Shown here: piece by piece, positions 35,676 to 44,460 of the stretch
Layout: every line of letters starts with the position of its first letter
Numbering within the stretch: position 1 is the stretch's first letter
Assembly (NCBI GenBank): GCA_002729695.1
Contig: PBYQ01000032.1
Coordinates: forward strand, 1-64,000
DNA: 64,000 nt
Direction of reading: 5' to 3'
Origin: Citromicrobium sp.
GTDB lineage: Bacteria > Pseudomonadota > Alphaproteobacteria > Sphingomonadales > Sphingomonadaceae
Notes under the pieces: generated by a model
Told to the model about the DNA's origin: nothing
Databases searched by the model: none
Seen by the model: the letters and a program-made list of their open reading frames with translations, nothing else
Translations under genes and position numbers: made by a program

Positions 35676-37229
35676 CTAGCGAGAAAGCGCCGCAGCCACC
35701 AGCGCCTCTGGCCCGCCCGACTCATCGTTGAAACGGCGCAGGAGATCGCCCGCCTGCGAAGTCGATGGCGATGCTGTGGAGATGATGACCAGCCAGCGCG
35801 GCTCGGCGCTGAGCATCAGCCTGTCGCCCAAACCCGCGAGACGAAAGGCAAACGGATCGGCTGTCGCGTTGCCGCGTGCGACATAGCTCGACCATGCAAG
35901 CCGCCTTTCGCTGCCGAAGGCGAGCAGTTCCTCGCCCTTCATCGGCGAGGGTGCCGCCACCGCAGCCACGTATCGCCACGCGGTATCGGGAGGGACCGCC
36001 CCCTCGGCATTCGCGGTGGGGTCGGCCTGCCCGACATATCCGGCAAGATAGAGATCGACCTCTTCACCCTGTGGGTTCCGATAGATCGCGTGCAGACGCT
36101 GGCCCGCCTCGCTCCCGACGGGTTGCCAGGCGGGCTTTTGCGGCGTCTCGACCGGCGCCCATCCCCCGATCGTCGGGGCCGTGAGACCTGGCAGAGAAGC
36201 ATCGCCCGCACGCGCAAGCCCTGCCCACAGGCCCACCAGCAGGATCGCAGCAGCAAGTATCGGTGCCATCGTGCTGGCGCGAGCGTGTCTGGAATCGAGC
36301 GCCGCGATCAGCGGTTTGTTCGCCCATGCGGCGGCAGCCAGCCCTTCCGCCTCCGGGTCGCGATCGAACCAGCGCCATCCCAGCGCCATGACCAGCGCAA
36401 CGACCATGGCGAAGAAGAACCACCCGTAGACGATGTGATCGATCCCGCCGGCCCGCTCCGCACCCACAACCTGCGCAACCGCAACGATTGCCCAAGCGCG
36501 CACACCATTGGCGAGGATCGGCACGATCACGCACAGCGCCATGAAGGCGATCCGGCGCGGCCAGCGGCTCATCCCGACCTTCGCGGCCAGCACGCCAAGC
36601 GTGACCATTGCGACCACGAACTGCACGCCTGCGCATGCTGCGGCCACTTCGAATAGCCCCGCCGGGGTGGCGATGAACACGCCATCGATGGTCGCGTCGA
36701 TGCCGCTCAGGTGGGTCAGGCCGATGACCATCTCTGCGGTGAGAGCCTGCAACGGCGGCACGATTTCCTCGCCGAAGGGCACGAGGAAAAATGCAAAGGC
36801 GAGCGGAAAGGCAAGCACCGCGCCGACCCTCGGGCCGACGATGGCGATCGTTACGCCCTGCAGCAACAGCACCGCTGCGCCTTGCGCCACGATGTCGATC
36901 GAGGTCAGCGATCCGGCGAGCCAGAGCAGCAGCGAACCGAGCACCAGCGCCAGCCCCGGCCACCACGCATGCGGGGTCACCTGCGCCAGGACCGTCCGCC
37001 GGTTCCAGACAAGCCAGCCGATAATCGGCGGTACGAAGAGAATATGCTGGTAGGCCGAGACGGTCAGCCATTGATGCCCCATCGCGATCCATTGCGGAGA
37101 GGTCAGCAGAAACGCGGCGAACCAGGCCAGCGCGAGCCAGCCAAGCGACTTCGCCCATGCGGCTGGCAGGCGCCGAAGCGCCCCTGTTTTCGACCGACGG
37201 TCTAGCCCCTGGGCAAGCTCAGGCGGCAT
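35676..37229 (-). CDS. xrtA: exosortase A with fused EpsI domain
   Basis: Membrane transpeptidase-like enzyme proposed to cleave PEP-CTERM tails. The first part (to about residue 310) is a multi-helix exosortase with the catalytic triad positions Cys199 (AAACAGVQF), Arg244 (LANGVRAWAI) and His265 (GGIDHIVYGW). Residues about 330-517 form an EpsI-like periplasmic domain, a fusion known in exosortase A. The ATG at 37229 was chosen because it begins just inside the glycosyltransferase stop (11-base overlap) and removes a non-homologous leader. It is a central gene of the locus. Confidence 0.95.
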   Translation of the reverse strand: MPPELAQGLDRRSKTGALRRLPAAWAKSLGWLALAWFAAFLLTSPQWIAMGHQWLTVSAYQHILFVPPIIGWLVWNRRTVLAQVTPHAWWPGLALVLGSLLLWLAGSLTSIDIVAQGAAVLLLQGVTIAIVGPRVGAVLAFPLAFAFFLVPFGEEIVPPLQALTAEMVIGLTHLSGIDATIDGVFIATPAGLFEVAAACAGVQFVVAMVTLGVLAAKVGMSRWPRRIAFMALCVIVPILANGVRAWAIVAVAQVVGAERAGGIDHIVYGWFFFAMVVALVMALGWRWFDRDPEAEGLAAAAWANKPLIAALDSRHARASTMAPILAAAILLVGLWAGLARAGDASLPGLTAPTIGGWAPVETPQKPAWQPVGSEAGQRLHAIYRNPQGEEVDLYLAGYVGQADPTANAEGAVPPDTAWRYVAAVAAPSPMKGEELLAFGSERRLAWSSYVARGNATADPFAFRLAGLGDRLMLSAEPRWLVIISTASPSTSQAGDLLRRFNDESGGPEALVAAALSR

Positions 37230-38442
37230 CGCGCACCGGATCGGCCAGCGAAGGCCGCAGAAGGTCCCCCAGCCCGGAGAGCATCGCAGCCCAGCCCTGA
37301 TGTTCAAGCACGAAAGAACGCGCCGCCTCTCCCATCGCCTGCGACTTTGCGCGGTCGTCTATCAGCGCGAGCGCGCGGCCAGCCATCATCCGGTCTCCCT
37401 CGGCGATAGCGAAATGTACGCCATCCTCGCCGTCGATCCCCGTTGCCGCCTCGGGCGAAAGCAGCACGGGCTTCGCCATCGCCATCGCTTCGAGCACCTT
37501 GTTCTGGATACCGCGCGCGATCGTCAGCGGCGCGGCGACGATGTCGGCCTCGGCCAGATAAGGTCGCACATCGGGCACTTCGCCCCACACGGTGACCCCG
37601 GCATGCTTGGCAAGCGCCTTCACCGCCGGAGTGGGTGCGCGGCCGACGATGTGGAACTCGGCATCGCGATGCACCTCGCGAATGGCGGGCAGGATACGCT
37701 GCGCCATCCTCTCGACCGCAGCGACGTTGGGCGCGTAGTCCATTTGCCCGGTGAACACGATGTTCGGCCCCGGTCCGTACAAAGTCGGCTCCGGCTTGAC
37801 CGCCCCCGGTGCGAAGAACTTCGCGTCGATCCCGTTGCGCATCACGCGCAGGTCGATCTGATGCATGCTGGATACGCGGGTACGGAACAGGTTCGCCTCG
37901 TTCTCGCTGATCAGCAGCGTGGTATCGGCGGCACGCGCGAAGCGTTCCTCGGCCGCAGCCAGCAATCTGCCCTCGCGCGCATGGATCCACGCCTTGGGCC
38001 CGTGCCCTGCATCGCCATAGGCTTCGAACTTGGCACTATCGACATCGCACAGGTCGAGCACGACCCGACCCGGAAAATGCGGCGGGACATACTGGGCCAT
38101 CTGGCCCGAGAACACGTACATCGCGTCGATCGGGCGATAGTGCAGCACCTGCGCCACCCATTCGTGCAGGCGATCATTGGCGAAGGCCGCCAGGCTGACG
38201 GGCTGGCCCTTGGCCATCGCCTCTGCAGCCGCGATCATGTCGCGCTTGCGCGCAGGCACGAGGTGGTGGCTGGCGGCAATGCCGGAAAGGAACTCGTCGC
38301 CGTAGCCGGAGTGATCGTCGAACGTCCCGACATGCACCGGCCCCAGCTTGGCAAGCGCGCGCAACACATGGAACGACCGGATTTTGTCACCACGATCGGG
38401 CGGGAACGGCACCCGGTGTGCGAGGAACAGCGTTTCGCCCAT
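37219..38442 (-). CDS. XrtA/PEP-CTERM system glycosyltransferase
   Basis: Glycosyltransferase of the GT4-like fold (TIGR03087 type), the only glycosyltransferase visible in the locus. The N-terminus HRVPFPPDRGDKIRSFHVL is characteristic. The nucleotide-sugar region includes PNIVFTGQMDYAPNVAAVE and later IVAAPLTIARGIQNKVLEAMA, with a Glu in the usual place. At 407 residues it is typical. Its ATG shares a base with the stop of the FemAB gene (TAATG). Confidence 0.9.
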   Translation of the reverse strand: MGETLFLAHRVPFPPDRGDKIRSFHVLRALAKLGPVHVGTFDDHSGYGDEFLSGIAASHHLVPARKRDMIAAAEAMAKGQPVSLAAFANDRLHEWVAQVLHYRPIDAMYVFSGQMAQYVPPHFPGRVVLDLCDVDSAKFEAYGDAGHGPKAWIHAREGRLLAAAEERFARAADTTLLISENEANLFRTRVSSMHQIDLRVMRNGIDAKFFAPGAVKPEPTLYGPGPNIVFTGQMDYAPNVAAVERMAQRILPAIREVHRDAEFHIVGRAPTPAVKALAKHAGVTVWGEVPDVRPYLAEADIVAAPLTIARGIQNKVLEAMAMAKPVLLSPEAATGIDGEDGVHFAIAEGDRMMAGRALALIDDRAKSQAMGEAARSFVLEHQGWAAMLSGLGDLLRPSLADPVRDAA

Positions 38443-39518
38443 TATGCGAGCCCCCTTGCGATGACCGGACCAAGCCTGTTGGCGAGCGGCAGCGGCAACG
38501 CCTTCCACGCTGCGATCTTGCGCGCAAATGCACTGCTGGTGGGGTCGACGTCGCGTGCCTCGGCCCCCGGTGCGGTCCACCGCGAATAGGCGAGCGGCTG
38601 CGGCTCGAACCCCCAGTTCTTCTTGTAGCTATAGGGCCCACTGCCGGTCTTGGAGCGGCCGAAATCGAAGCGAGTGCAGCCCATTGCATCGCGCGCATGG
38701 CACATCAGCGCGTAGTACATCCGCTCGTTCGCACGCGATTCTCTCGCGCGCCACACACCCCCGCCCCAGAACGGATAGGCCGTCCCCAGATGGTAGAGGG
38801 TCAGCACGCTGGCGAGCGGCTCGCCATCTTCCCAGACGGTCAGGATATCGGCACGCTCGTGGAAATTGCGCAGCACCGCATCGAACAGGCTGCGGGGAAA
38901 CACCGGCGTGCCGAGATTGTGCACGCTCGCCGCATAGCAGGCGTAGTGCGCCTCACGGTCCCGCTCGGCGACCCCGACGGTGACAGTGAGCGGGTTCTTC
39001 AAACTCCTGCGGACCTCGGCGCGCTGCTTGCGCGGGATCGCGAGCAGCTGCGCTTCGTCGTCCGCCGCCATATCGGTGACGAAGCCGCAATGCTTGCCGG
39101 TGATCGCTTCCCACCCCGATGGTGTCGCGCCACCGCGCAGTTCGACCTCCGCACACGAATGGCGCACTGCAAGTTCGCACGCCGCATCGGCAAGGCGCTG
39201 AGCCGCGTGCGGCTCGCTCGCGATCGGGCCGCCATCGACGGCAAAACCGCTCGAAACCAAAGCCCGTCCGAACAGCGGCGAGTGAACCAGTGTCATAGGC
39301 AACCAGCCGGTGATCCGCCCTGCCCGTTCCGCCACAAGACCGCACGTGCGCTGGCCTGTCCCACGTTCGACCGCGATGAGCCATTCGGGCAGATGAAATG
39401 GGCTGCCGTGGCGATCTTCGACGAAAGCGGCAATGCGGTCCGCCACCGCGTCGTCGTGCAGATTTGCAACCGCGACGGTGGTCGCGCCGGCGCATGCGGG
39501 GGCAAAGGGTGTGTTCAT
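38442..39518 (-). CDS. FemAB family protein, XrtA/PEP-CTERM associated
   Basis: GNAT-fold protein of the FemAB/MurM type, which in other settings transfers amino acids from tRNA. The 358-residue product has the family C-terminal signature FDFGRSKTGSGPYSYKKNWG, preceded by the TLYHLGTAYPFWGGG and NERMYYALM motifs (TIGR03019 type). Its role in exosortase loci is not established. The start overlaps the stop of the deacetylase gene by four bases (ATGA). Confidence 0.9.
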   Translation of the reverse strand: MNTPFAPACAGATTVAVANLHDDAVADRIAAFVEDRHGSPFHLPEWLIAVERGTGQRTCGLVAERAGRITGWLPMTLVHSPLFGRALVSSGFAVDGGPIASEPHAAQRLADAACELAVRHSCAEVELRGGATPSGWEAITGKHCGFVTDMAADDEAQLLAIPRKQRAEVRRSLKNPLTVTVGVAERDREAHYACYAASVHNLGTPVFPRSLFDAVLRNFHERADILTVWEDGEPLASVLTLYHLGTAYPFWGGGVWRARESRANERMYYALMCHARDAMGCTRFDFGRSKTGSGPYSYKKNWGFEPQPLAYSRWTAPGAEARDVDPTSSAFARKIAAWKALPLPLANRLGPVIARGLA

Positions 39519-40417
39519 GCTGCCTCCCTCTCGGTCCTGATCGTTGCGGCAGCAGCGACCTCGTTCATCCGGCCCCACGCGAAATCGCGCAACAGGCGTT
39601 CGAGCTTGCCCTCCATCGCCGCCAGCCTGGTGTAATGCCGTAGGCGCGAGCGGAGCGGCGCTCCCGCCACGCGCGGCTGGTCCGGATCGACCTCCCACGG
39701 ATGGAAATAGAACACCGCCGGGCGACCCTCTTCCCGATTGACCTGTGCGATGGCCCAACGCGAAAAAGCATAGGGCAATGTGCGGAAGAACCCTCCGCCA
39801 CCAGCCGCCAGCCTGCGCTGGCCGAGCATTGCGGTGGTTACCGGCAGTTCGATCAGATCGGCCCCTTCCACCGGGTGGAAGGCGAAGCGCGGTGCGTCGC
39901 GCCAGCCGTAATGGTCGTGCGCAATCGGTGCGACGCTGGACGAATAGGTATAGCCCTGCGCGGCAAGTTCCTCGTGCGCCCACGGAGTGCGCGCGTCGAT
40001 GGAAAAGCTTGGCGCGCGGTAGCCCGTCACTTTGGTGCCGCCGATGTCTTCCAGAATGCCGCGGGACCTTTTCAGGTCTTCCGCAAATTCGGACGGCGCG
40101 AAGGTAAATACGCGCTGGTGATCGTATCCGTGGCTGGCGAGTTCATGCCCGGCATCGACGACCGCGCGGATCGCGTGCGGCACGCGTTCGGCCACCCAGC
40201 CGAGCGTGAAGAACGTCGCCTTCACTCCAGCGCGGTCGAACAGCGCGAGGATCGTCTCCACGTTGCGCTCGACGCGCAGTTCGCAGCCATCCCAGTCGCC
40301 GCGCTCGATAGTGGTCTCGAACGCGCCGACCTGAAACCAGTCCTCCACATCGACCGACAGGCCGTTGACGACCTTCGGTGCCGGCGGGGGAGGCTGGTGG
40401 GCGGGCGCGAGGTCCAT
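39515..40417 (-). CDS. XrtA system polysaccharide deacetylase
   Basis: NodB-homology deacetylase (TIGR03006 type) that should remove acetyl groups from the exopolysaccharide. The metal/base residues are present: Asp23 and Asp26 in SVDVEDWF, and His96 and His100 in SHGYDHQRVFTF. The segment YRAPSFSIDARTPWA follows, and the late motif FYFHPWEVDPDQPR supplies the catalytic His. There is no signal peptide, so it probably acts in the cytoplasm or at the membrane face. The ATG at 40417 sits two bases after the ATPase stop. Confidence 0.92.
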   Translation of the reverse strand: MDLAPAHQPPPPAPKVVNGLSVDVEDWFQVGAFETTIERGDWDGCELRVERNVETILALFDRAGVKATFFTLGWVAERVPHAIRAVVDAGHELASHGYDHQRVFTFAPSEFAEDLKRSRGILEDIGGTKVTGYRAPSFSIDARTPWAHEELAAQGYTYSSSVAPIAHDHYGWRDAPRFAFHPVEGADLIELPVTTAMLGQRRLAAGGGGFFRTLPYAFSRWAIAQVNREEGRPAVFYFHPWEVDPDQPRVAGAPLRSRLRHYTRLAAMEGKLERLLRDFAWGRMNEVAAAATIRTEREAA

Positions 40418-40419
40418 GA

Positions 40420-41592
40420 CTAGGCGGCCTTCTGGCGACCGTCCCTGTCGAGCCATTCGATCAGCAATTGCAGCAGGTAGCGAACGCTCTGTTCCTGTTC
40501 CTCAAGGCGCGTTTCCAGCGCCTCCACGCGCTTGGCGAGATCGCCATCGGTGCGTGGCGAACCCTCGATCGCACGCGACAGCGTGGCGATCGCGGCGCGA
40601 AGATCGGACATTTCGTCATCGTTGGGCCGCGGAGGCGAGCTGCTGTCCCGTTGTGCCGGAGTCGGGGTCGGAGCCGGAGCCGGGCGCGAAGCCGGGGCAC
40701 GCGGCGGGGCGGACGTCGACGAAAGATCAATGGCGGGCCGGGAGAATGCGGGCTTGCGCTCTTGGGCCTCCTCGGACCGGCTGTCGCGCGCCATTTCCTC
40801 CACGACCTGATCCAGCATTGCGCAATCGATCTGGCTGCGCTGCTCGACCGCACCCATCAGCAGCAGGCGCGTCGCGATCTGGTTGACCCGGCGCGGGATA
40901 CCGCCGCTTGCCTCGTGGATCTTGGGAAAAATCTTGGGATCGAAAGACGGATAGCCCTTCCAGTTCACCAGCGACAGACGGTGTTCGATATAGGGTGCGA
41001 CCTCCTGCACCTCCATCGCGGTAAGGTGATGCGCCGCAATCACGCGCTGGCGAAGCTGTTCGAGCCGGTCGTGCTGGGCGAGCGTCTGCTTAAATTCCGG
41101 CTGGCCGAGCAGCAGCTGTTGCAGCAAGGGGTGCGAACCGAGCTGAAAATTGCTCATCATCCGCAACTCTTCGAGCGCTTCGAAACTTAGGTTCTGCGCC
41201 TCGTCGACCACCAGCAGGCAGCGGCGACCGTCACGCGCTTCCTCGTGCAGGAAGGTCTCGATCGCACCCAGTGCGCTCGCCTTGTCCTGTCCGGCGACGT
41301 CGAGACCGAAACTCTGCGCGACGAGATGGACAAGCTCCGATCCGTCCAGATTGCTGGTCACGACCTGGCCGACCGTCATCTGCTCGGGATCGACCTTGCG
41401 CATCAGGTGCGCGACCATCGTCGACTTGCCCGCTCCGATCTCGCCGGTGATGACGATGAAGCCCTCGCCCTGCGCCATCCCGTAGCCGAGATAGCTCAAC
41501 GCCTTGCGGTGCGTGATGCTCTCGAAATAGAAATTCGGGTCCGGCGTCAGCTGGAAGGGTCGGCCCGAGAAACCGTAATACTGGTCGAACAT
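40420..41592 (-). CDS. XrtA-associated ATPase
   Basis: ExeA/GspA-like AAA ATPase (TIGR03015 type). Residues 1-20 (FDQYYGFSGRPFQLTPDPNF) are characteristic. Walker A GEIGAGKST is at 50-58 and Walker B LLVVDEAQNL near 130. A Pro/Ala-rich linker at about 280-325 leads to a C-terminal coiled coil (EALETRLEEQEQSVRYLLQL). ATPases of this kind may energise assembly of the export machine; that role is inferred. It lies between the outer-membrane protein and deacetylase genes, 24 bases after the former. Confidence 0.92.
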   Translation of the reverse strand: MFDQYYGFSGRPFQLTPDPNFYFESITHRKALSYLGYGMAQGEGFIVITGEIGAGKSTMVAHLMRKVDPEQMTVGQVVTSNLDGSELVHLVAQSFGLDVAGQDKASALGAIETFLHEEARDGRRCLLVVDEAQNLSFEALEELRMMSNFQLGSHPLLQQLLLGQPEFKQTLAQHDRLEQLRQRVIAAHHLTAMEVQEVAPYIEHRLSLVNWKGYPSFDPKIFPKIHEASGGIPRRVNQIATRLLLMGAVEQRSQIDCAMLDQVVEEMARDSRSEEAQERKPAFSRPAIDLSSTSAPPRAPASRPAPAPTPTPAQRDSSSPPRPNDDEMSDLRAAIATLSRAIEGSPRTDGDLAKRVEALETRLEEQEQSVRYLLQLLIEWLDRDGRQKAA

Positions 41593-41616
41593 GATTTTCC
41601 TTAGTCCCTCGGGCGT

Positions 41617-43413
41617 TTAAAAGTCGTAGCGCAGGCCAAGCAGGGCCGACGCGTTGGTTTCGTCGATAAGTTCGCTGTCGATCGTGTCGAGCGACAGCGC
41701 GGCACGGGCGGAAAGGTTGCCGAGGATCGACCGGCTGTAGGCCGCCGAAGCGCCCAGCAGCAGCGCATCGCTCAACGCATCGTCGGCCTGCTTCAGGTAG
41801 CTGGCGTAGCCGTTCACCGCGACTGAGCCGCGCGGGCCCAGCGGCGCACCCAGGCTCACGTTGCCGTAGAAGCTTTCATCGACCTGGCCGTTCGCTGCTG
41901 CGAGCAAGGTGCCCGGCGCGCCGTAATAGCTGCGGCGATCGTAACCGAGGCCGAAACCGGTCGTGACCCGGCCATTGGTCGCGGAGTAGCCGAGGTTGAC
42001 GCCGCGATTCTTGAAGACCGCGCTGCGAACCGAGCTCAGCGCACCGCCAAGGCAATCGGCAGACCCCGCAGTGCCCGTGCCCGACACACAGCCGCTGAAA
42101 TCGCCGGTAAGGGCGTTGCGCGAGGCGATGAAGCCGCTCGGCAGGTTGGCCAGCGAGTTGGTAAGTACCCCGCCGAAGCCGCTGATGCCGCTATAGACCG
42201 ACGCATTGAACGCTGACCGCGAGCTCGGTCGCCAGCTGAACGTGCCGTAATAGGTGTCGCTATCGTAACGGCGCCCGTAATGCGCCTCCAGCTGGGTGCG
42301 ACGCGACGGCTTCCACACGACGCCCACATCCCAGATCAGGCCTTCCGTCTCGAACGCGATCTTGCGCGGCGAGCTGTCATCGGTCTGGTAGCGTCCGTCG
42401 CTGCCGACCACCGGATTGCCCGATCCATCGCGAACCACGTCGCGGTTGGCGACCTGCACATATTCGTAACCGACGCCGCCCACCACGGCGAGGCCGGGGC
42501 CGACAGGGAAGGTCAGGTCGCCCCGACCGTAGAAATCGCGGACCCTCTGGTCGGAATTGGAAACCTCTTCCTGGAACGCGCCGGCACCCACCGCCACACC
42601 CACCGGAAGAACACGGCCGGGATCGACCGCAATTCTGGCATTGGCGGAATGTACGATGCTTTCCTCTGCTACGTCGCTGAGGGTGGCCGTATTATCGACC
42701 AGCGTGGCCGAGGGTTCCTCGACCCGGTTGTATCCGAAGCGGTAATTAGCCGAGACTTGCGCAGGCCCGACATTGGTCGAAAGGTTCGGCCCCGCGTAAA
42801 GCGAATAGACGCGCGCCTCGTTATCGCTGTCGATGGGCTGGCCGCTGGCGATCGTGCTGCCGCCATTCGAATCTACCCGCGTGCGCGCCGCGAGGCCGCC
42901 TGCCTCCAGCGTCAGCCCCGGTGCGGCAGCCACATAGCCGCGGGCCACGCCCGACAGGCTGTCGCTCGGGGAGACATTGGGCGACAGGTCGTCGCCGTAA
43001 CTGATCACGCGATCATAGCGCAAGGATACCGAGCCGCCCGCGCGGCGGCCCTGAACCGAGGCATCGACCCCGACGGCAACTGAGCCGTAAACGGAGGTGT
43101 CGCTATCTGGCTGGATGCGCTGGGTGATGACCTGGTTGGCTTCGATATAGGGATCGATCCGCAACCGCTGGCGCACGGGCGCACCGGCCGGGCGCGAACC
43201 GCCACCGTTGGCATAGTCATCGCCGTTGCCGTCGTAGCCGCCGTCGGACTGTTCGCCCGAAGGATAGGGGGACGCCTGCGCAGTCGATCCGCCGCTGGTC
43301 GTCACCTCGTCATCGCTCCACCCGTACTGGGCGAAAGCGGGTGCAGGCAGCAGAGCCCCGGCAGCAAGCAGGGACGCGAGTACGGGCAGGCGGGTCATGG
43401 GAAGGATCCTCAT
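41617..43413 (-). CDS. XrtA/PEP-CTERM system-associated outer membrane protein
   Basis: Large outer-membrane beta-barrel (TIGR03016 type) that may serve as a secretion channel or docking protein for the exopolysaccharide. The signal peptide ends near APAFA (about residue 28). The 598-residue body consists of repeated alternating strands and ends in the aromatic barrel terminus LGLRYDF. The ATG at 43413 overlaps the kinase stop (ATGA); a second ATG five codons on (MTRLPVLASLL) would also give a good signal peptide. Confidence 0.88.
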   Translation of the reverse strand: MRILPMTRLPVLASLLAAGALLPAPAFAQYGWSDDEVTTSGGSTAQASPYPSGEQSDGGYDGNGDDYANGGGSRPAGAPVRQRLRIDPYIEANQVITQRIQPDSDTSVYGSVAVGVDASVQGRRAGGSVSLRYDRVISYGDDLSPNVSPSDSLSGVARGYVAAAPGLTLEAGGLAARTRVDSNGGSTIASGQPIDSDNEARVYSLYAGPNLSTNVGPAQVSANYRFGYNRVEEPSATLVDNTATLSDVAEESIVHSANARIAVDPGRVLPVGVAVGAGAFQEEVSNSDQRVRDFYGRGDLTFPVGPGLAVVGGVGYEYVQVANRDVVRDGSGNPVVGSDGRYQTDDSSPRKIAFETEGLIWDVGVVWKPSRRTQLEAHYGRRYDSDTYYGTFSWRPSSRSAFNASVYSGISGFGGVLTNSLANLPSGFIASRNALTGDFSGCVSGTGTAGSADCLGGALSSVRSAVFKNRGVNLGYSATNGRVTTGFGLGYDRRSYYGAPGTLLAAANGQVDESFYGNVSLGAPLGPRGSVAVNGYASYLKQADDALSDALLLGASAAYSRSILGNLSARAALSLDTIDSELIDETNASALLGLRYDF

Positions 43414-44450
43414 CCGTAATAACTCCCGAAACGGCGACCGCTCGGGCTGAAATTCGCGCCGTTCAGGACAAGCTTGATGTCCGGGCAGGCGGAAAGCAGC
43501 TGAGCTGCGTCTTCGAGCGCGCTCTTCCCCGTCCGGTCGGCGCGCGCGACCAGGATGGTCTGGCCCACATGCTTTGCCAGCTCCGCAGCGGGCGACGCGG
43601 CGAGCGCAGGCGGACTATCGATCAGCACGATCCGGTTGGGGGCCTGGGCGGTCAGGCGTTCGAACACTTCTGCGGTGCGACGGCTCGATAGCGCTTCGCT
43701 CGCGTAATTGCCCTGACGACCGGGCGGCAACAGCCAGAGACCGCCGATATCGGTCTGGAGGACGTGCTGTTCGACCAGAAGATCGGGACTTGTGAGCACG
43801 TCCATCAGGCCCGCGCGCTCGGGCAGGCCGAACACTTCCTTGATCGACGGATTGGCCAGATCGGCATCGATCAGGACCACTTCGAGATCGGTTTCCGCAG
43901 CAAGCGAGAGCGCGAGGTTGACCGCGCAGAAAGTCTTGCCCTCGTCCGCGTGGGGCGAGCTGATCAGGATGCGGCGGGCGAGCCCCCTTGCGCCATGGCG
44001 CGCGGCATCGAGCACCTGCCGCTTCACGATGCGGAATTCCTCCGCCAGGCCGGACGCCTGGCCCGAGGGATCGATATAGCCGCGCTCCCTCAAACGGGCG
44101 AAATCGACCTCGATGGGTTCGCCAGACAGGGCGATCGCATTGGCATTGCCTTCGATCACGGCAGGCGGCGGAGCAGCGGGCCGCGCGGGTATCGGCAGAC
44201 TGGCCTCGGGAGCCGATCCCTCGATTGAGATCGTTTCGGGATCGGGCGGCGACGCAGGCGGCGGCGCGACCGGTGCACTCTCGACAGTATTCTTGCGCAA
44301 GGGGCGCGCCCGCTTCATCGGCACGTCGTCGAAGCTGGTCGGCATCGGCGCCGCACCCAGATTGTTCAGGCCGAAGGCGCCGCTGGCACGTTCGAGCAGC
44401 GAGCTGCTTTCGTCATCCTTGGATGTCTTGATCGGACGGTGTTCGGTCAT
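43410..44450 (-). CDS. XrtA-associated tyrosine-kinase-like ATPase (CpsD/CapB family)
   Basis: Partner of the chain-length protein. The N-terminal third (residues 1-120) is Pro/Ala-rich and probably disordered. The kinase domain has a modified Walker A, SSPHADEGKT (about 164-173), a Walker A-prime VVLIDADLANP and a Walker B RIVLIDSPPAL. The family norm is a Pro-Gly-Glu-Gly-Lys-Ser loop, so Ala-Asp-Glu-Gly-Lys-Thr is an unusual variant. The C-terminal Tyr cluster of classical BY-kinases is reduced to GSYYG. Its position between the chain-length and outer-membrane genes matches TIGR03018-type proteins. Confidence 0.88.
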   Translation of the reverse strand: MTEHRPIKTSKDDESSSLLERASGAFGLNNLGAAPMPTSFDDVPMKRARPLRKNTVESAPVAPPPASPPDPETISIEGSAPEASLPIPARPAAPPPAVIEGNANAIALSGEPIEVDFARLRERGYIDPSGQASGLAEEFRIVKRQVLDAARHGARGLARRILISSPHADEGKTFCAVNLALSLAAETDLEVVLIDADLANPSIKEVFGLPERAGLMDVLTSPDLLVEQHVLQTDIGGLWLLPPGRQGNYASEALSSRRTAEVFERLTAQAPNRIVLIDSPPALAASPAAELAKHVGQTILVARADRTGKSALEDAAQLLSACPDIKLVLNGANFSPSGRRFGSYYG

Positions 44451-44460
44451 GCCTGCCTCC

